Notes under the pieces: generated by a model
Database searches by the model: none
What the model saw: the letters and a program-made list of their open reading frames with translations, nothing else
What the model was told of the DNA's origin: nothing
Position numbers and translations under genes: made by a program
Assembly (NCBI GenBank): GCA_022565695.1
Contig: JAIUME010000008.1
Coordinates: 1-64,000, forward strand
Direction of reading: 5' to 3'
Length of the DNA stretch: 64,000 nt
Origin: Alcanivorax sp.
GTDB taxonomy: Bacteria > Pseudomonadota > Gammaproteobacteria > Pseudomonadales > Alcanivoracaceae
Part shown: one piece after another, positions 39,165-47,045 of the stretch
Numbering within the stretch: the stretch's first letter is position 1
How the letters are laid out: each line of letters starts with the position of its first letter

Positions 39165-39212
39165 GGTGAATGCCATTCTTGGTACAGATCGGTACCAAGA
39201 ATGGCATTCACC
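39165..39212. promoter_or_regulatory. 48-bp near-perfect palindrome, divergent TetR-type operator
   Basis: Two 21-bp arms (39165-39185 and 39192-39212) are exact reverse complements around AGATCG. Each arm contains its own small dyad: GAATGCCATTC (39168-39178) and GAATGGCATTC (39199-39209), whose centres are 31 bp apart, three helical turns; a third dyad, GGTAC/GTACC, is central. It lies in the 157 bp between the divergent SDR operon and the tetR gene and would fit two regulator dimers on one DNA face. Confidence 0.8.
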
Positions 39213-39280
39213 GAGGTTCGTCGTCAAGCGCCGGGCTGGCCAGCCCGGCAGTGAGGCGATACCCTGCATCGGAGACCACG

Positions 39281-39970
39281 ATGAGACTTGTCATGCCCAA
39301 ACCCGTCCGCCCTTTTCTGGGGGAGTCTGCCGAAAGCCGGGTGGCATCCCGCCGCCGTTTGTTGATGGACCAGGCTTTCCTCCTGTTGGCCGACGACCAG
39401 TGGCGCCAGACGTCGATTGCAGGGCTTTGCCGCGGGCTGGGTCTGAACAAGCGCTACTTTTATGAAAGCTTTGCCGACCTCGATGGGCTGGAAGATGCGG
39501 TGGTGGATGATCTGACGGCAACCCTGCTGCAATGCGGTCAGATGTCTGCCATCGAGGCGCAACAACAGGGTTTGAATACCGATGAGCTGGCACGCTACGT
39601 CCTTGGCGATTGTCTGGCCTGGTTGGTAGAAGAGCCGCGCCGTGGGCAAGTGCTGTTCGCCAAAACCCGTGACAATCCCCGCGCCCGTGATCAGCGTAAC
39701 AAGGTGATCACTCAGCTGGCCCATGCATTGGCCAGTTTTGGCGTGGCGTACCATCAGCCTCGTAACGATGCCGTCACCTTGACAGAATTCCACAATCAGC
39801 TGGCCGGGCTGGCGGCCTCAATGCTGATTGGCGGCTCTATTGAAAGCGTGCTGCGGTGGCTGGACAACCAGATCTCAATGCCATTCGACAGCTTCGTTGA
39901 TCATCTTGCGCGTTTCTGGGTGGTGTTGGGCAATGCTGCTGTGGATATGGCGCTGGGAAAGAAGCGCTAG
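39281..39970 (+). CDS. TetR-family transcriptional regulator
   Basis: 229 residues from ATG 39281 (GGAG six bases before). The N-terminal DNA-binding domain is RRRLLMDQAFLLLADDQWRQ, then TSIAGLCRGLGLNKRYFYES and FADLDGLEDAVV, a standard TetR helix-turn-helix with the YFY recognition helix end. The C-terminal ligand domain is not assigned. It is divergent from the hypothetical-SDR operon and probably binds the 48-bp palindrome between them, controlling both itself and that operon. Confidence 0.9.
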   Translation: MRLVMPKPVRPFLGESAESRVASRRRLLMDQAFLLLADDQWRQTSIAGLCRGLGLNKRYFYESFADLDGLEDAVVDDLTATLLQCGQMSAIEAQQQGLNTDELARYVLGDCLAWLVEEPRRGQVLFAKTRDNPRARDQRNKVITQLAHALASFGVAYHQPRNDAVTLTEFHNQLAGLAASMLIGGSIESVLRWLDNQISMPFDSFVDHLARFWVVLGNAAVDMALGKKR

Positions 39971-40013
39971 CCAGAAGCCCGTGACAGGACGACCTTCGAT
40001 CTCCGCACAGTTG

Positions 40014-40066
40014 ACTGTAACAATACAGTGGATTTAGACTGTATCTATCCACTGTAACAATACAGT
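40014..40066. promoter_or_regulatory. Repeated operator upstream of the RES-Xre toxin-antitoxin pair
   Basis: ACTGTAACAATACAGT occurs twice (40014-40029 and 40051-40066), 37 bp apart; each copy is an ACTGT/ACAGT dyad. Between them lies an extra half-site ACTGTAT (40038-40044), and GTGGAT/ATCCAC give the whole block a larger dyad. A TTGACT at 40011-40016 may be a -35 box. This is the expected place for autoregulation by the antitoxin or TA complex. Confidence 0.7.
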
Positions 40067-40101
40067 TTCGAGTGGAAATACGCGTTGCGAAGGAGGTAAG
40101 C

Positions 40102-40503
40102 ATGAGCGCCCAAGCCGAACAGCTGCTTCAACGTGGCGCCAGTGTTCCCGGTGCGCTGCTACCTGCGATTTTCAATATCTTCAGGCAGTGGCGCCTGACC
40201 GGTGCCCAGCAGATGACCCTGCTGGGGCTCAGTAATGAGAAGACCCTCTACAACTGGAAGAACCAGCCGGAAAAGGCCAAGTTGACGCGGGACTCGCTGG
40301 AGCGGGCCAGCTATATCCTCGGCATCTACAAGTCCCTCCAGATCCTGCTGCCCGATCAGGCACTGGCAGACCAGTGGCTGGCTACCGGCAATGACAACCC
40401 GCTGTTCAACGGCACTGCGCCGCTGGAGCGTTTGCTGGCTGGTCAGGTGGTTGATCTGGCCGTGGTCCGGGATTTCCTTGATGCCCAGCGGAGTGGCTGG
40501 TGA
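40102..40503 (+). CDS. Xre/MbcA/ParS-type antitoxin
   Basis: 133 residues from ATG 40102, with AAGGAGGT nine bases upstream. A degenerate Xre-like helix-turn-helix N-terminus (NIFRQWRLTGAQQMTLLGLS, NEKTLYNWKNQPEK) is followed by the MbcA/ParS (DUF2384) domain, whose signature WLATGNDNPLFNGTAPLERL is present near the C-terminus. The C-terminal tail normally blocks the RES active site. Its stop overlaps the RES toxin start by four bases. Confidence 0.9.
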   Translation: MSAQAEQLLQRGASVPGALLPAIFNIFRQWRLTGAQQMTLLGLSNEKTLYNWKNQPEKAKLTRDSLERASYILGIYKSLQILLPDQALADQWLATGNDNPLFNGTAPLERLLAGQVVDLAVVRDFLDAQRSGW

Positions 40504-41195
40504 TTCCAGTCGAAACTCTGCCCGGCAGCGAAGTGAATGAACCTGTCTATCGGGTCATTCTGGCGCGCTATCCGCAGGTCGATCTGTTCGAGCGCGTCGC
40601 CAGTCCACAGGACTGGGAGGTGCTCTACGCTGTCGAGTCCCTGACCAATCCCAGGCTACGGGATGAAGTGGGCGATATTCGCCTGGTGCCGCCGGAGGAC
40701 CGTGTGTATGGCGATGGCGCCTCCTGGATCATGGCGAGCTTCACCCATCCGCCGGTGGATGGTCGCGGTGGTCGCTTCAATCGCGATTTCGGGATTTATT
40801 ATTGCGCCGCCGATGAGGCGGTCGCCATCGCCGAATCGTCCTTCCACAGGGCGCGCTTCCTGCGGGAATCCAGAATTGGCAAGGCCACCCAGGAAATGCG
40901 TGTTATCCGCGCGCAACTGGGCCCAGTCACGCTGCATGACGTCCGGCACCTGGGCGGCCAGGCCATTTACCACCCTCATAACTACGCTGAAGCCCAGCAA
41001 CTCGGCTACGCGCTACGTGATGCCCGAAGCTACGGTGTTCACTACCAGAGCGTGAGAGCGGCAGGAGAGTGCTACGGCGTGATGCGGCCCCGGGCACTGT
41101 CTGACGCCATCCACTGGCGCTATTTGCGTTACCACTACGACCGGGAAGCCATCGTCGACGTGGCGTACCTGGATGGCAATGGCAAGCGGTTATGA
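40500..41195 (+). CDS. RES-domain toxin (NAD+ phosphorylase family)
   Basis: 231 residues from GTG 40500 (GTGA overlap with the antitoxin). RES motifs are VYRVILARYP, GRGGRFNRDFGIYYCAADEA with E112 in AIAESS, and the C-terminal part ending in VAYLDGNGKRL. RES toxins of RES-Xre modules deplete NAD+ when the antitoxin is lost. It is convergent with and overlaps by six bases the NAT gene. Confidence 0.88.
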   Translation: MIPVETLPGSEVNEPVYRVILARYPQVDLFERVASPQDWEVLYAVESLTNPRLRDEVGDIRLVPPEDRVYGDGASWIMASFTHPPVDGRGGRFNRDFGIYYCAADEAVAIAESSFHRARFLRESRIGKATQEMRVIRAQLGPVTLHDVRHLGGQAIYHPHNYAEAQQLGYALRDARSYGVHYQSVRAAGECYGVMRPRALSDAIHWRYLRYHYDREAIVDVAYLDGNGKRL

Positions 41196-42101
41196 CGGTT
41201 CGGATGCCAGGAGACGCCCCCCATCAATGAGCGCCCGCTGACTGCCTGGGCCGCAAAGGCGGGCCGAGACTTGCCGGCGGAGCAGGGTCTCCAGGCGGTG
41301 TGTCAACGCGGCAGTGTCCTGCAAGCGAATTCCCATGACATCGGATAACAGTGCCAGGATTGCCGTTGTGCCGCCTCGCAAATGCCGCTCGATGCGGCCA
41401 TCGGCATGGCGGCGTGTATAACGATCGTTATGCAGGATGTGCCGCACGCCACCGTCCACCCGGCTGGCGATAAGCTGGCCGACAAACGGTGACGACGGAT
41501 GGCAGGCCGTAAACCAGTTGGCCATCTCGTAATCTGCCTGCCCCACCGTTGCCATCGAGAAACGGTACAGGGCGCGCCAGATACCACCCTCAAGTGCTTC
41601 GACGACATACATGTCCTGATGCAGATCCTGATGCGCACGGATCCGGAACGTCTCATGCCGTGTCAATTGCAGGCCGCGCTCATGCAGCCGTAACGGCGCC
41701 ACGCCGGTCAGCGCGCCGAAGCCGATATCTACCACATAAGGTTCGTCCCCCAGCGTGACAAGCAGCAACTGATGCGTGGCGGCAGGGGTTGGTGCCTCGT
41801 CCGGTCGCCCCCAGAGGACGCGCGCCAACAGGGGGCGTACAGCAAACCCGAGCTGACGTAGCACCTGACCAAACAGCTGGGCATGCTCATGGCAGTAGCC
41901 GCCGCGTTGCTGGCGCACCAGCTTGGTTTCCAGATCGCCTGTGGACAGTGACACTGGCCTGCCCAGAAACGGGTTCAATGCCTCGAACGGAATCCGGTTG
42001 ACGTGGTGCCAGTGCAGCGCAGCGAGTGTTTCGAGAGAGGCGTCCAGCGCGCCGTCGTAGCCGATACGCGCCAGGTAAGCGGAGAGGTCCACGGCAATCA
42101 T
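41190..42101 (-). CDS. nat: Arylamine N-acetyltransferase
   Basis: 303 residues. The Cys-His-Asp triad is visible: Cys in QQRGGYCHEHAQLFGQVL, His in PAATHQLLLVTLG, Asp in YVVDIGFGALTG. The N-terminal helical bundle (LSAYLARIGYDGALDASLET, NRIPFEALNPFLGRPV) is typical. The enzyme moves acetyl from acetyl-CoA to arylamines or hydrazines. It is about 25 residues longer than many homologues at the C-terminus. It is a single gene, overlapping the RES toxin gene tail to tail. Confidence 0.93.
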   Translation of the reverse strand: MIAVDLSAYLARIGYDGALDASLETLAALHWHHVNRIPFEALNPFLGRPVSLSTGDLETKLVRQQRGGYCHEHAQLFGQVLRQLGFAVRPLLARVLWGRPDEAPTPAATHQLLLVTLGDEPYVVDIGFGALTGVAPLRLHERGLQLTRHETFRIRAHQDLHQDMYVVEALEGGIWRALYRFSMATVGQADYEMANWFTACHPSSPFVGQLIASRVDGGVRHILHNDRYTRRHADGRIERHLRGGTTAILALLSDVMGIRLQDTAALTHRLETLLRRQVSARLCGPGSQRALIDGGRLLASEPS

Positions 42102-42253
42102 GCGAAGCTCCTGTCAGTGGGTTAGCGAGCAGGTTAAATCCCTAACCATGGTTCAGGTAAAGCGCGATGGATGAAGATTGCGCCAATGGCTGCCATAGGT
42201 GCTGGTTATGACGCTTCAGCTTCGTCTTGGCTGTCCAGCCAAGGGTTTTGAGT

Positions 42254-42292
42254 CGTATATGAATCACAAGACGCCAATATGATTCATATACG
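42254..42292. promoter_or_regulatory. Inverted repeat with 12-bp perfect arms
   Basis: CGTATATGAATC (42254-42265) and GATTCATATACG (42281-42292) are exact reverse complements with a 15-base spacer. The site lies 153 bp upstream of the divergent nat start and 190 bp before the VOC operon. It could be an operator for either; there is no T tract for a terminator. Confidence 0.5.
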
Positions 42293-42400
42293 GATCATAA
42301 TATGCGTTCTGCGCCCGCTAAAATTTGTTCGCTGTGCAGGGCTTGCTGTCATGTCTACAGGGGCGCTAATGCGCAGTGACATATCCAGCCTTAAAAATTA

Positions 42401-42416
42401 AACCATATGGTTGAAT
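42401..42416 (+). promoter_or_regulatory. Palindromic operator overlapping a -35-like element
   Basis: AACCATATGGTT (42401-42412) is a perfect 12-bp palindrome whose end overlaps TTGAAT (42411-42416), a plausible -35; the -10 is not clear. It is the best candidate binding site for the ArsR-family regulator encoded as third gene of the operon. Confidence 0.5.
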
Positions 42417-42479
42417 ATTGAGGGAAAACGGTTTAGCCTCTTCTGATCCAATATGAATATGGTCTGAGGAGAAATGATC

Positions 42480-42860
42480 ATGGAACAGAAACAGGGGTTT
42501 GCCGGCGGTCGTAATATCGCCATGAAAGTGCCGGTGGCGCAGTACGCGCAAACGGTGGAATTCTATCGTGACGTGCTGGGCCTGCCGGAAATCACCGAGC
42601 ATGCTCCGCATGTGGTGTTTGCGTTCGGGGCCAACCAGCTGTGGATTGATCGTACCCCGGGGGTCGGGCAGTCGGAGGTGTGGCTGGAGCTGGTCACGGA
42701 CGATGCCGATGCTGCGGCGCATCTTGAGGCCCGGGGCTATGCGAAACAGGATGATCTGGAGCCTTTGCCCGACGGGTTTCAGGCGTTCTGGATCAGTAAT
42801 CCCGCGGCCGTCGTGCATCTGGTCAACGGCAGCGCCGCAGCGCAAGCGGGTGTGCAATGA
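42480..42860 (+). CDS. VOC/glyoxalase-fold protein
   Basis: 126 residues from ATG 42480 (GAGGAG 8 bases before; ATG 42474 is too close to it). The VOC pattern is VAQYAQTVEFYRDVLGLPEI followed by HVVFAFGANQLWIDR and the second half WLELVTDDADAAAHLEARGY. No obvious full metal triad is assigned. It is the first gene of an operon VOC-VOC-ArsR-SRPBCC; the stop overlaps the next start by four bases. Confidence 0.82.
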   Translation: MEQKQGFAGGRNIAMKVPVAQYAQTVEFYRDVLGLPEITEHAPHVVFAFGANQLWIDRTPGVGQSEVWLELVTDDADAAAHLEARGYAKQDDLEPLPDGFQAFWISNPAAVVHLVNGSAAAQAGVQ

Positions 42861-43255
42861 CGACAGCCTGCGTTGCTACGACCGCACTGATGTTTCAGGG
42901 GCAGGCGGAGGAGGCCATGTCGCTCTATGTGTCGTTGTTCCCGGGGTCGGGCATCGACGCCATGGAGCGCTATGCGCCGGGTGAGGCCGGTCAAGCAGGT
43001 TCCGTGAAGTTTGCGCGCTTTCATATCGGCGATCATCGCCTGCAATGTATCGATAGCCCGGTGGCGCATGGGTTCAGTTTTACGCCGTCGGTGTCCTTGT
43101 CGGTGCAGTGTCAGGATGCGGCAGAACTGGAAAAGATATATGCCGAGCTGTCCCGTGAGGGCGAGGTGTTGATGCCGCTGCAGGCCTGGGATTTCAGTCC
43201 GCTTTATGCCTGGATCACGGATCGTTTCGGTGTGTCCTGGCAGCTGAGTTTGTGA
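42857..43255 (+). CDS. PhnB-like VOC protein
   Basis: 132 residues. The PhnB/DUF1338-like VOC pattern is seen in LMFQGQAEEAMSLYVSLFPG, GSVKFARFHIGDHRLQCIDS, FSFTPSVSLSVQCQDAAELE and FGVSWQLSL. Members are often annotated as 3-demethylubiquinone methyltransferase-like without proof. It is coupled to the VOC gene before it (ATGA overlap). The stop codon lies in a tandem 15-bp duplication. Confidence 0.85.
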   Translation: MTTACVATTALMFQGQAEEAMSLYVSLFPGSGIDAMERYAPGEAGQAGSVKFARFHIGDHRLQCIDSPVAHGFSFTPSVSLSVQCQDAAELEKIYAELSREGEVLMPLQAWDFSPLYAWITDRFGVSWQLSL

Positions 43256-43281
43256 CGGGAAGGTCTGTGACGGGAAGGTCT
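43252..43281 (+). repeat. 15-bp tandem duplication
   Basis: GTGACGGGAAGGTCT is present twice in a row, and a third partial copy (GTGATGG) follows. It covers the PhnB-like stop codon and spaces it from the ArsR start. Confidence 0.9.
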
Positions 43282-43299
43282 GTGATGGAAGGAGCGGGG

Positions 43300-43659
43300 A
43301 TGAGCGGCATTGAGTCACCGGCGCTGGACCAGGTATTCCATGCGCTGGCAGATCCGACCCGGCGCGCCATGCTGCAGCGGCTCGCGGAAGGCGAGTTGCG
43401 TATCGGTGAACTGGCGGCGCCCTATGCCATGTCCCTGGCGGCGGCCTCCAAGCATGTCCGGGTACTGGAGCAGGCCGGGCTGGTGCAGCGGCGCGTGGCA
43501 GGGCGCACGCATGTCTGTCGTATCGAGGCGCAGCCTCTGCAGCAGGCGCAGGCCTGGATACAGTACTACTCGCGGTTCTGGGCCGGGCGCCTGGATACGC
43601 TGGCGGCGTTGCTGGAGGCGGACAGTAACGGCGAACAACCGGAAGGAGGTGGATCGTGA
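43300..43659 (+). CDS. ArsR-family transcriptional regulator
   Basis: 119 residues from ATG 43300 (GGAGCGGGG before it); ATG 43285 and GTG 43252 are upstream alternatives in the repeat. Winged helix: LDQVFHALADPTRRAMLQRL, ELRIGELAAPYAMSLAAASK, HVRVLEQAGLVQRRVAGRTH. No metal-binding Cys cluster is seen, so it belongs to the metal-free branch usually paired with SRPBCC/AHSA1 proteins. The stop overlaps the SRPBCC start (GTGA). Confidence 0.92.
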   Translation: MSGIESPALDQVFHALADPTRRAMLQRLAEGELRIGELAAPYAMSLAAASKHVRVLEQAGLVQRRVAGRTHVCRIEAQPLQQAQAWIQYYSRFWAGRLDTLAALLEADSNGEQPEGGGS

Positions 43660-44195
43660 GTGAGGCTGGCTGGGGGGAACTGATCGCCCCCGACACTGTA
43701 CGCTTCGAGCGTTGGCTGCCGGGTCCGCAGGAGCGGGTCTGGTCCTGGCTGGTGGAGGCCGACAAGCGGGCGCTATGGCTGGCCGGCGGCGATCTGCCGG
43801 CATTGCCCGGCGAGGACTTCACCCTGCATTTCGATCATCAGGCGCTGTCGCCTGTGCAGCAAGCGGCGCCAGAGCAGTATCGTCACTATGCGCGCGGTAT
43901 ACAGACGCGACATCGGTTGCTGGAATACGATCCGCCACATCGCCTGTGCATCAGTTGGGATGAGGGCGAGGCCGGATACTCCGAGGTCACCTTTGCGCTG
44001 ACAACCCATGCAGATCAGGTGCGGCTGGAGCTGACGCACCGCAAACTGGCGCCGGGCGATCGGGTCAATGTGGCCGGGGGCTGGCATGCCCATCTGCGTA
44101 TCCTGGTGGCGCGCTTGCGGGGCGAGCAGCCGCCAGCGTTCTGGGCTGCCTTCGATGGCATTGAGGCGGCTTACGCAGAGCGCATGGTTGACTGA
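43656..44195 (+). CDS. SRPBCC (AHSA1-like) protein
   Basis: 179 residues from GTG 43656. The START/AHSA1 fold is indicated by FERWLPGPQERVWSWLVEAD, LLEYDPPHRLCISWDE, EVTFALTTHADQVRLELTHR and GGWHAHLRILVARL. Such proteins bind hydrophobic ligands and are often controlled by the paired ArsR protein. It ends the operon. Confidence 0.88.
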   Translation: MSEAGWGELIAPDTVRFERWLPGPQERVWSWLVEADKRALWLAGGDLPALPGEDFTLHFDHQALSPVQQAAPEQYRHYARGIQTRHRLLEYDPPHRLCISWDEGEAGYSEVTFALTTHADQVRLELTHRKLAPGDRVNVAGGWHAHLRILVARLRGEQPPAFWAAFDGIEAAYAERMVD

Positions 44196-44228
44196 ACGAA
44201 TGGCTGAACGCCAGTCAGGGCGCGAGAC

Positions 44229-44258
44229 TTGACAGAAGATGCTTCGGAGGGCGATAAG
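44229..44258 (+). promoter_or_regulatory. Promoter of the doxX-family gene
   Basis: Perfect -35 TTGACA (44229-44234), 18-bp spacer, -10-like GATAAG (44253-44258), 39 bp before the start codon. Confidence 0.5.
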
Positions 44259-44296
44259 CTCTTGCATCATTCTGTTGAAAATAAAGGAAATCTCGC

Positions 44297-44680
44297 ATGC
44301 ACAATCCCGATATCGGCAAGCTGATCCTGCGTCTCACTGTGGGCGGGCTGATGCTGTTCCACGGCATTGCCAAACTCACCGGCGGCATTGCCGGTATCAA
44401 GGGCATGCTGGCCGCCAATGGCTTGCCCCAGTTTTTTGCCTACGGTGTCTTTGTCGGCGAGATCATCGCGCCGCTGATGCTGATCGTCGGGTTCTACAGC
44501 CGCATTGGTGCTGCACTGATCGTGGTCAACATGCTGTTTGCCATCGGTCTGGCACATACAGCGGAAATCTTCGCGCTCACGCCTCAAGGTGCCTGGGCGA
44601 TCGAGCTGCAGTTGTTCTTCCTGCTGACAGCGTTGGCGCTGATCTTTACCGGGCCTGGCAAGTACAAATACAAGCACTGA
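44297..44680 (+). CDS. DoxX-family inner membrane protein
   Basis: 127 residues with four membrane helices. The family motif is GKLILRLTVGGLMLFHGIAK, followed by FAYGVFVGEIIAPLMLIVGF and the basic tail GPGKYKYKH. DoxX proteins are linked to oxidative stress or respiratory side reactions, but the exact role of this subgroup is unknown. It has its own promoter. A 6-bp GC hairpin (44703-44717) follows, without a T tract. Confidence 0.9.
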   Translation: MHNPDIGKLILRLTVGGLMLFHGIAKLTGGIAGIKGMLAANGLPQFFAYGVFVGEIIAPLMLIVGFYSRIGAALIVVNMLFAIGLAHTAEIFALTPQGAWAIELQLFFLLTALALIFTGPGKYKYKH

Positions 44681-44846
44681 TGTTCCTGCAACCGGGTTGA
44701 TTGCGGGCTTTGCCCGCATCGCCCGTACGTGCAGGTGATGAGGCGCGCAAGTGATGTGGTGCCCGGGTGATGTGGTAGGCAGTACCGGCAGGTGAATTCA
44801 CGTAGCATGCGCCGTTGTTTTTCTTGCCTGGCGGGAGGGCGCTTGC

Positions 44847-47003
44847 ATGGATGGATTGGTGCTGATCAAGCTCATTGTGATCGTGATCATTCTGGGGACA
44901 TCATTATTCAGTTATATCGGCTACCGGAGTCGACGCGGCAGTTCGAAACGTGTGTTGTCGTCGGTACGGCAGTCTGCCGCGCCGTTGCGTCGGCTGTCAC
45001 CGGCGGAACGCCAGGCCATCGAACCCTTCCTGCATGATCCCTTGAAACCCGATGTTGCCGTACCGCTGGATAGCGACGAGGTGTTTGCGCTTGAGGGCGA
45101 GTACGAGCGCCATGGCCTCGAGGGCAACGGCCAGTCCACCTGGCACGATACGCTCGGCGGTGTCGAGGTTGTCCTGCCTTTCGACGCCGGTGTCTTTCTG
45201 GATCCTGTCAGCAACCACGCGGAAGTGGTCTTCACCGACCGCTTCGCGCTCGTGGTGCGGCTCAACGATGGCTTCGAGCTGTTGGCAGGTAGGGAACGGG
45301 ACGCGCGGCGGGAAACGCAGCAATCCCAGTGGGCCAGCGGTGGACGGGGTGCGTTGAAAGAGGTCTTCGTGAATGACACGGAGACGGCCGAGGCTGGTGA
45401 GCCGGATACCAGCTCGCGGGTTGATATTCTCGGGCAGCGGGACGAAACACCGGCGGAGATCGAACAGCGTCAGGGCCGCGGGGTGGGCCTGCTGTCCGGC
45501 GTCTTCTGGTTGCTGGCCTTCACCGCACTGGCCATCGCCAGCATGGATGATCTGGAGACGGGGCGTTACGTCTGGCTGGCGGTTGCCGGCGGGTTGGCCA
45601 TCGCCGGCCTCTGGTGCTTCTGGCGCGGCTGGCAGCCTGGTCCGGCGCAGAAAGTGAATCGTGTCGCGGGCGAACTGAACATCCTGGCCCTGCAGCATGA
45701 CGGCCATGACCAACAGGCTGTTACGCAACTGATGCTGGCGGACAAGATTCCCTTTACCTTGCCGCCGCACTGGCTGCCACACCTTGATCTGCGTACCGGC
45801 CAGCGTCTGGAAGCCGAGTTGCGGGTGGATGACTATTCCGCCGTGCGGCTGGGCCATCGCATGGCGCTGGACGATGAGATTCGCCGTTTCCCGCTGGCCT
45901 ATTGGGGCAAGCACCTGACCATGGCGATTGTGGCGGGCGGCGCACTCCTGTGGGTGCTGGCTGTGTCGCCGGGTGCCCGGGGTGATATCGCGCTGGCCAT
46001 CAACTGGCTCAGCGGGAACGAAGCGCAAGCGTTTAATGACGCGGCCGCACTGAGCGCTGCCGCGCCACGTGTGGGTGCCATGGTGGCGCTGACCGGGGAG
46101 GCGCGTTGTGAGGTACAACAGGCACAAACCCAGTGGGCCAATCCTGCGATTCGCTGTGATCTGTTGCGCTGGGGCGGGGAGAACATGGCTTTGGAACATG
46201 CCGGAGTCGATGACATCACCGCGCGGCTTGCCGCCGGTAGTTTCATCCAGACCCGCCGCGACCCCTACCTGGAGATGATGGCGCGGCTGCGTGCCGCCGG
46301 GCAGGATGCGCGCCACCGCCAGGCGACCCCGCTGGTCATCACCCGTCCCGACGAGATTGTGCACTTGGTAGATGCTGCCTGTGATGATGACACAGCGCCG
46401 CGACAGCGTTCCGCGTGCAGCCGGTTGCGGGACATCGTGCTCGGCGCCATGTATCTGACTGTCGAAAAGCAGCCCGAGAACTGGCAGGCCTTGCGGATGC
46501 TGATGAGTGAGAATGAAGAAATACCGGAAGCGGTGTCCGCCGAGCACCACATTAACGACATCAAACGTCAGGCACGGACGCTGGCCAATGAGCGCGCCAG
46601 CACGCAGCTGGATGACCTGGCAAAGCAGATCAGCGCGGCACAGCGCGGGGGTGTCGTCGTGGGCGTGCGGTCGCCGCGTGAAGCCACCTTGCCCTGGGAT
46701 GACCGGCAGCCGGGCTCCACCGTGCTGCTGTTGCAGCGGATGCTGACGTTGGCCGAGGATGACGGCGCGCAAGCGTTCAAGGTCAGCGGCATGGTGCATG
46801 CCCGGAGCCAGGATGACAGTGGCGCCGAGGTCGTGTGGGTGGATGCGTCGCGCACCCTGGCGCAACCCTGGCCAGCCACTGTGCGGGCCGTGTGGATAGT
46901 GCTGGCCGCTCTGCTGGTGCTGGTGCATGGTGTATTGTTTGCCGGGCGTTATCGAGCGGCGCGGCAGCGTGATGCTGCGCTGACGGCACATTACCGCCGC
47001 TGA
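44847..47003 (+). CDS. IgaA/UmoB/YrfF-like inner membrane protein
   Basis: 718 residues with five predicted membrane segments: about 6-25, 213-233, 241-260, 355-375 and 685-705. This topology and length match IgaA (about 710 residues, five segments), as does the N-terminal RRGSSKRVLSSVRQSAAPLR and LSPAERQAIEPFL. In enterics IgaA restrains the Rcs phosphorelay and interacts with RcsD. No rcs gene is nearby. The assignment rests on topology and pattern, not on alignment. It is followed by mtfA. Confidence 0.75.
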   Translation: MDGLVLIKLIVIVIILGTSLFSYIGYRSRRGSSKRVLSSVRQSAAPLRRLSPAERQAIEPFLHDPLKPDVAVPLDSDEVFALEGEYERHGLEGNGQSTWHDTLGGVEVVLPFDAGVFLDPVSNHAEVVFTDRFALVVRLNDGFELLAGRERDARRETQQSQWASGGRGALKEVFVNDTETAEAGEPDTSSRVDILGQRDETPAEIEQRQGRGVGLLSGVFWLLAFTALAIASMDDLETGRYVWLAVAGGLAIAGLWCFWRGWQPGPAQKVNRVAGELNILALQHDGHDQQAVTQLMLADKIPFTLPPHWLPHLDLRTGQRLEAELRVDDYSAVRLGHRMALDDEIRRFPLAYWGKHLTMAIVAGGALLWVLAVSPGARGDIALAINWLSGNEAQAFNDAAALSAAAPRVGAMVALTGEARCEVQQAQTQWANPAIRCDLLRWGGENMALEHAGVDDITARLAAGSFIQTRRDPYLEMMARLRAAGQDARHRQATPLVITRPDEIVHLVDAACDDDTAPRQRSACSRLRDIVLGAMYLTVEKQPENWQALRMLMSENEEIPEAVSAEHHINDIKRQARTLANERASTQLDDLAKQISAAQRGGVVVGVRSPREATLPWDDRQPGSTVLLLQRMLTLAEDDGAQAFKVSGMVHARSQDDSGAEVVWVDASRTLAQPWPATVRAVWIVLAALLVLVHGVLFAGRYRAARQRDAALTAHYRR

Positions 47004-47045
47004 CGTCGAAGGCTCGCCCGGATGTCTGCAAAAAAGGAATGGTGA

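Larger units (their letters stand above)
42102..42479. other. Intergenic region with three dyads
   Basis: 378 bp with no credible gene. It contains a 7-bp-stem hairpin CTTGGCT/AGCCAAG (42226-42243) followed by GGTTTTG, a 12-bp-arm inverted repeat (42254-42292), and the palindrome AACCATATGGTT (42401-42412). The nat promoter (minus) and VOC operon promoter (plus) must be here. Confidence 0.6.

Noticed and set aside
39124-39280. N-terminal extensions MPFLV... of the two divergent genes
   Set aside because: They are produced by the 48-bp palindrome being read from both sides; good ribosome sites support the inner starts at 39123 and 39281.
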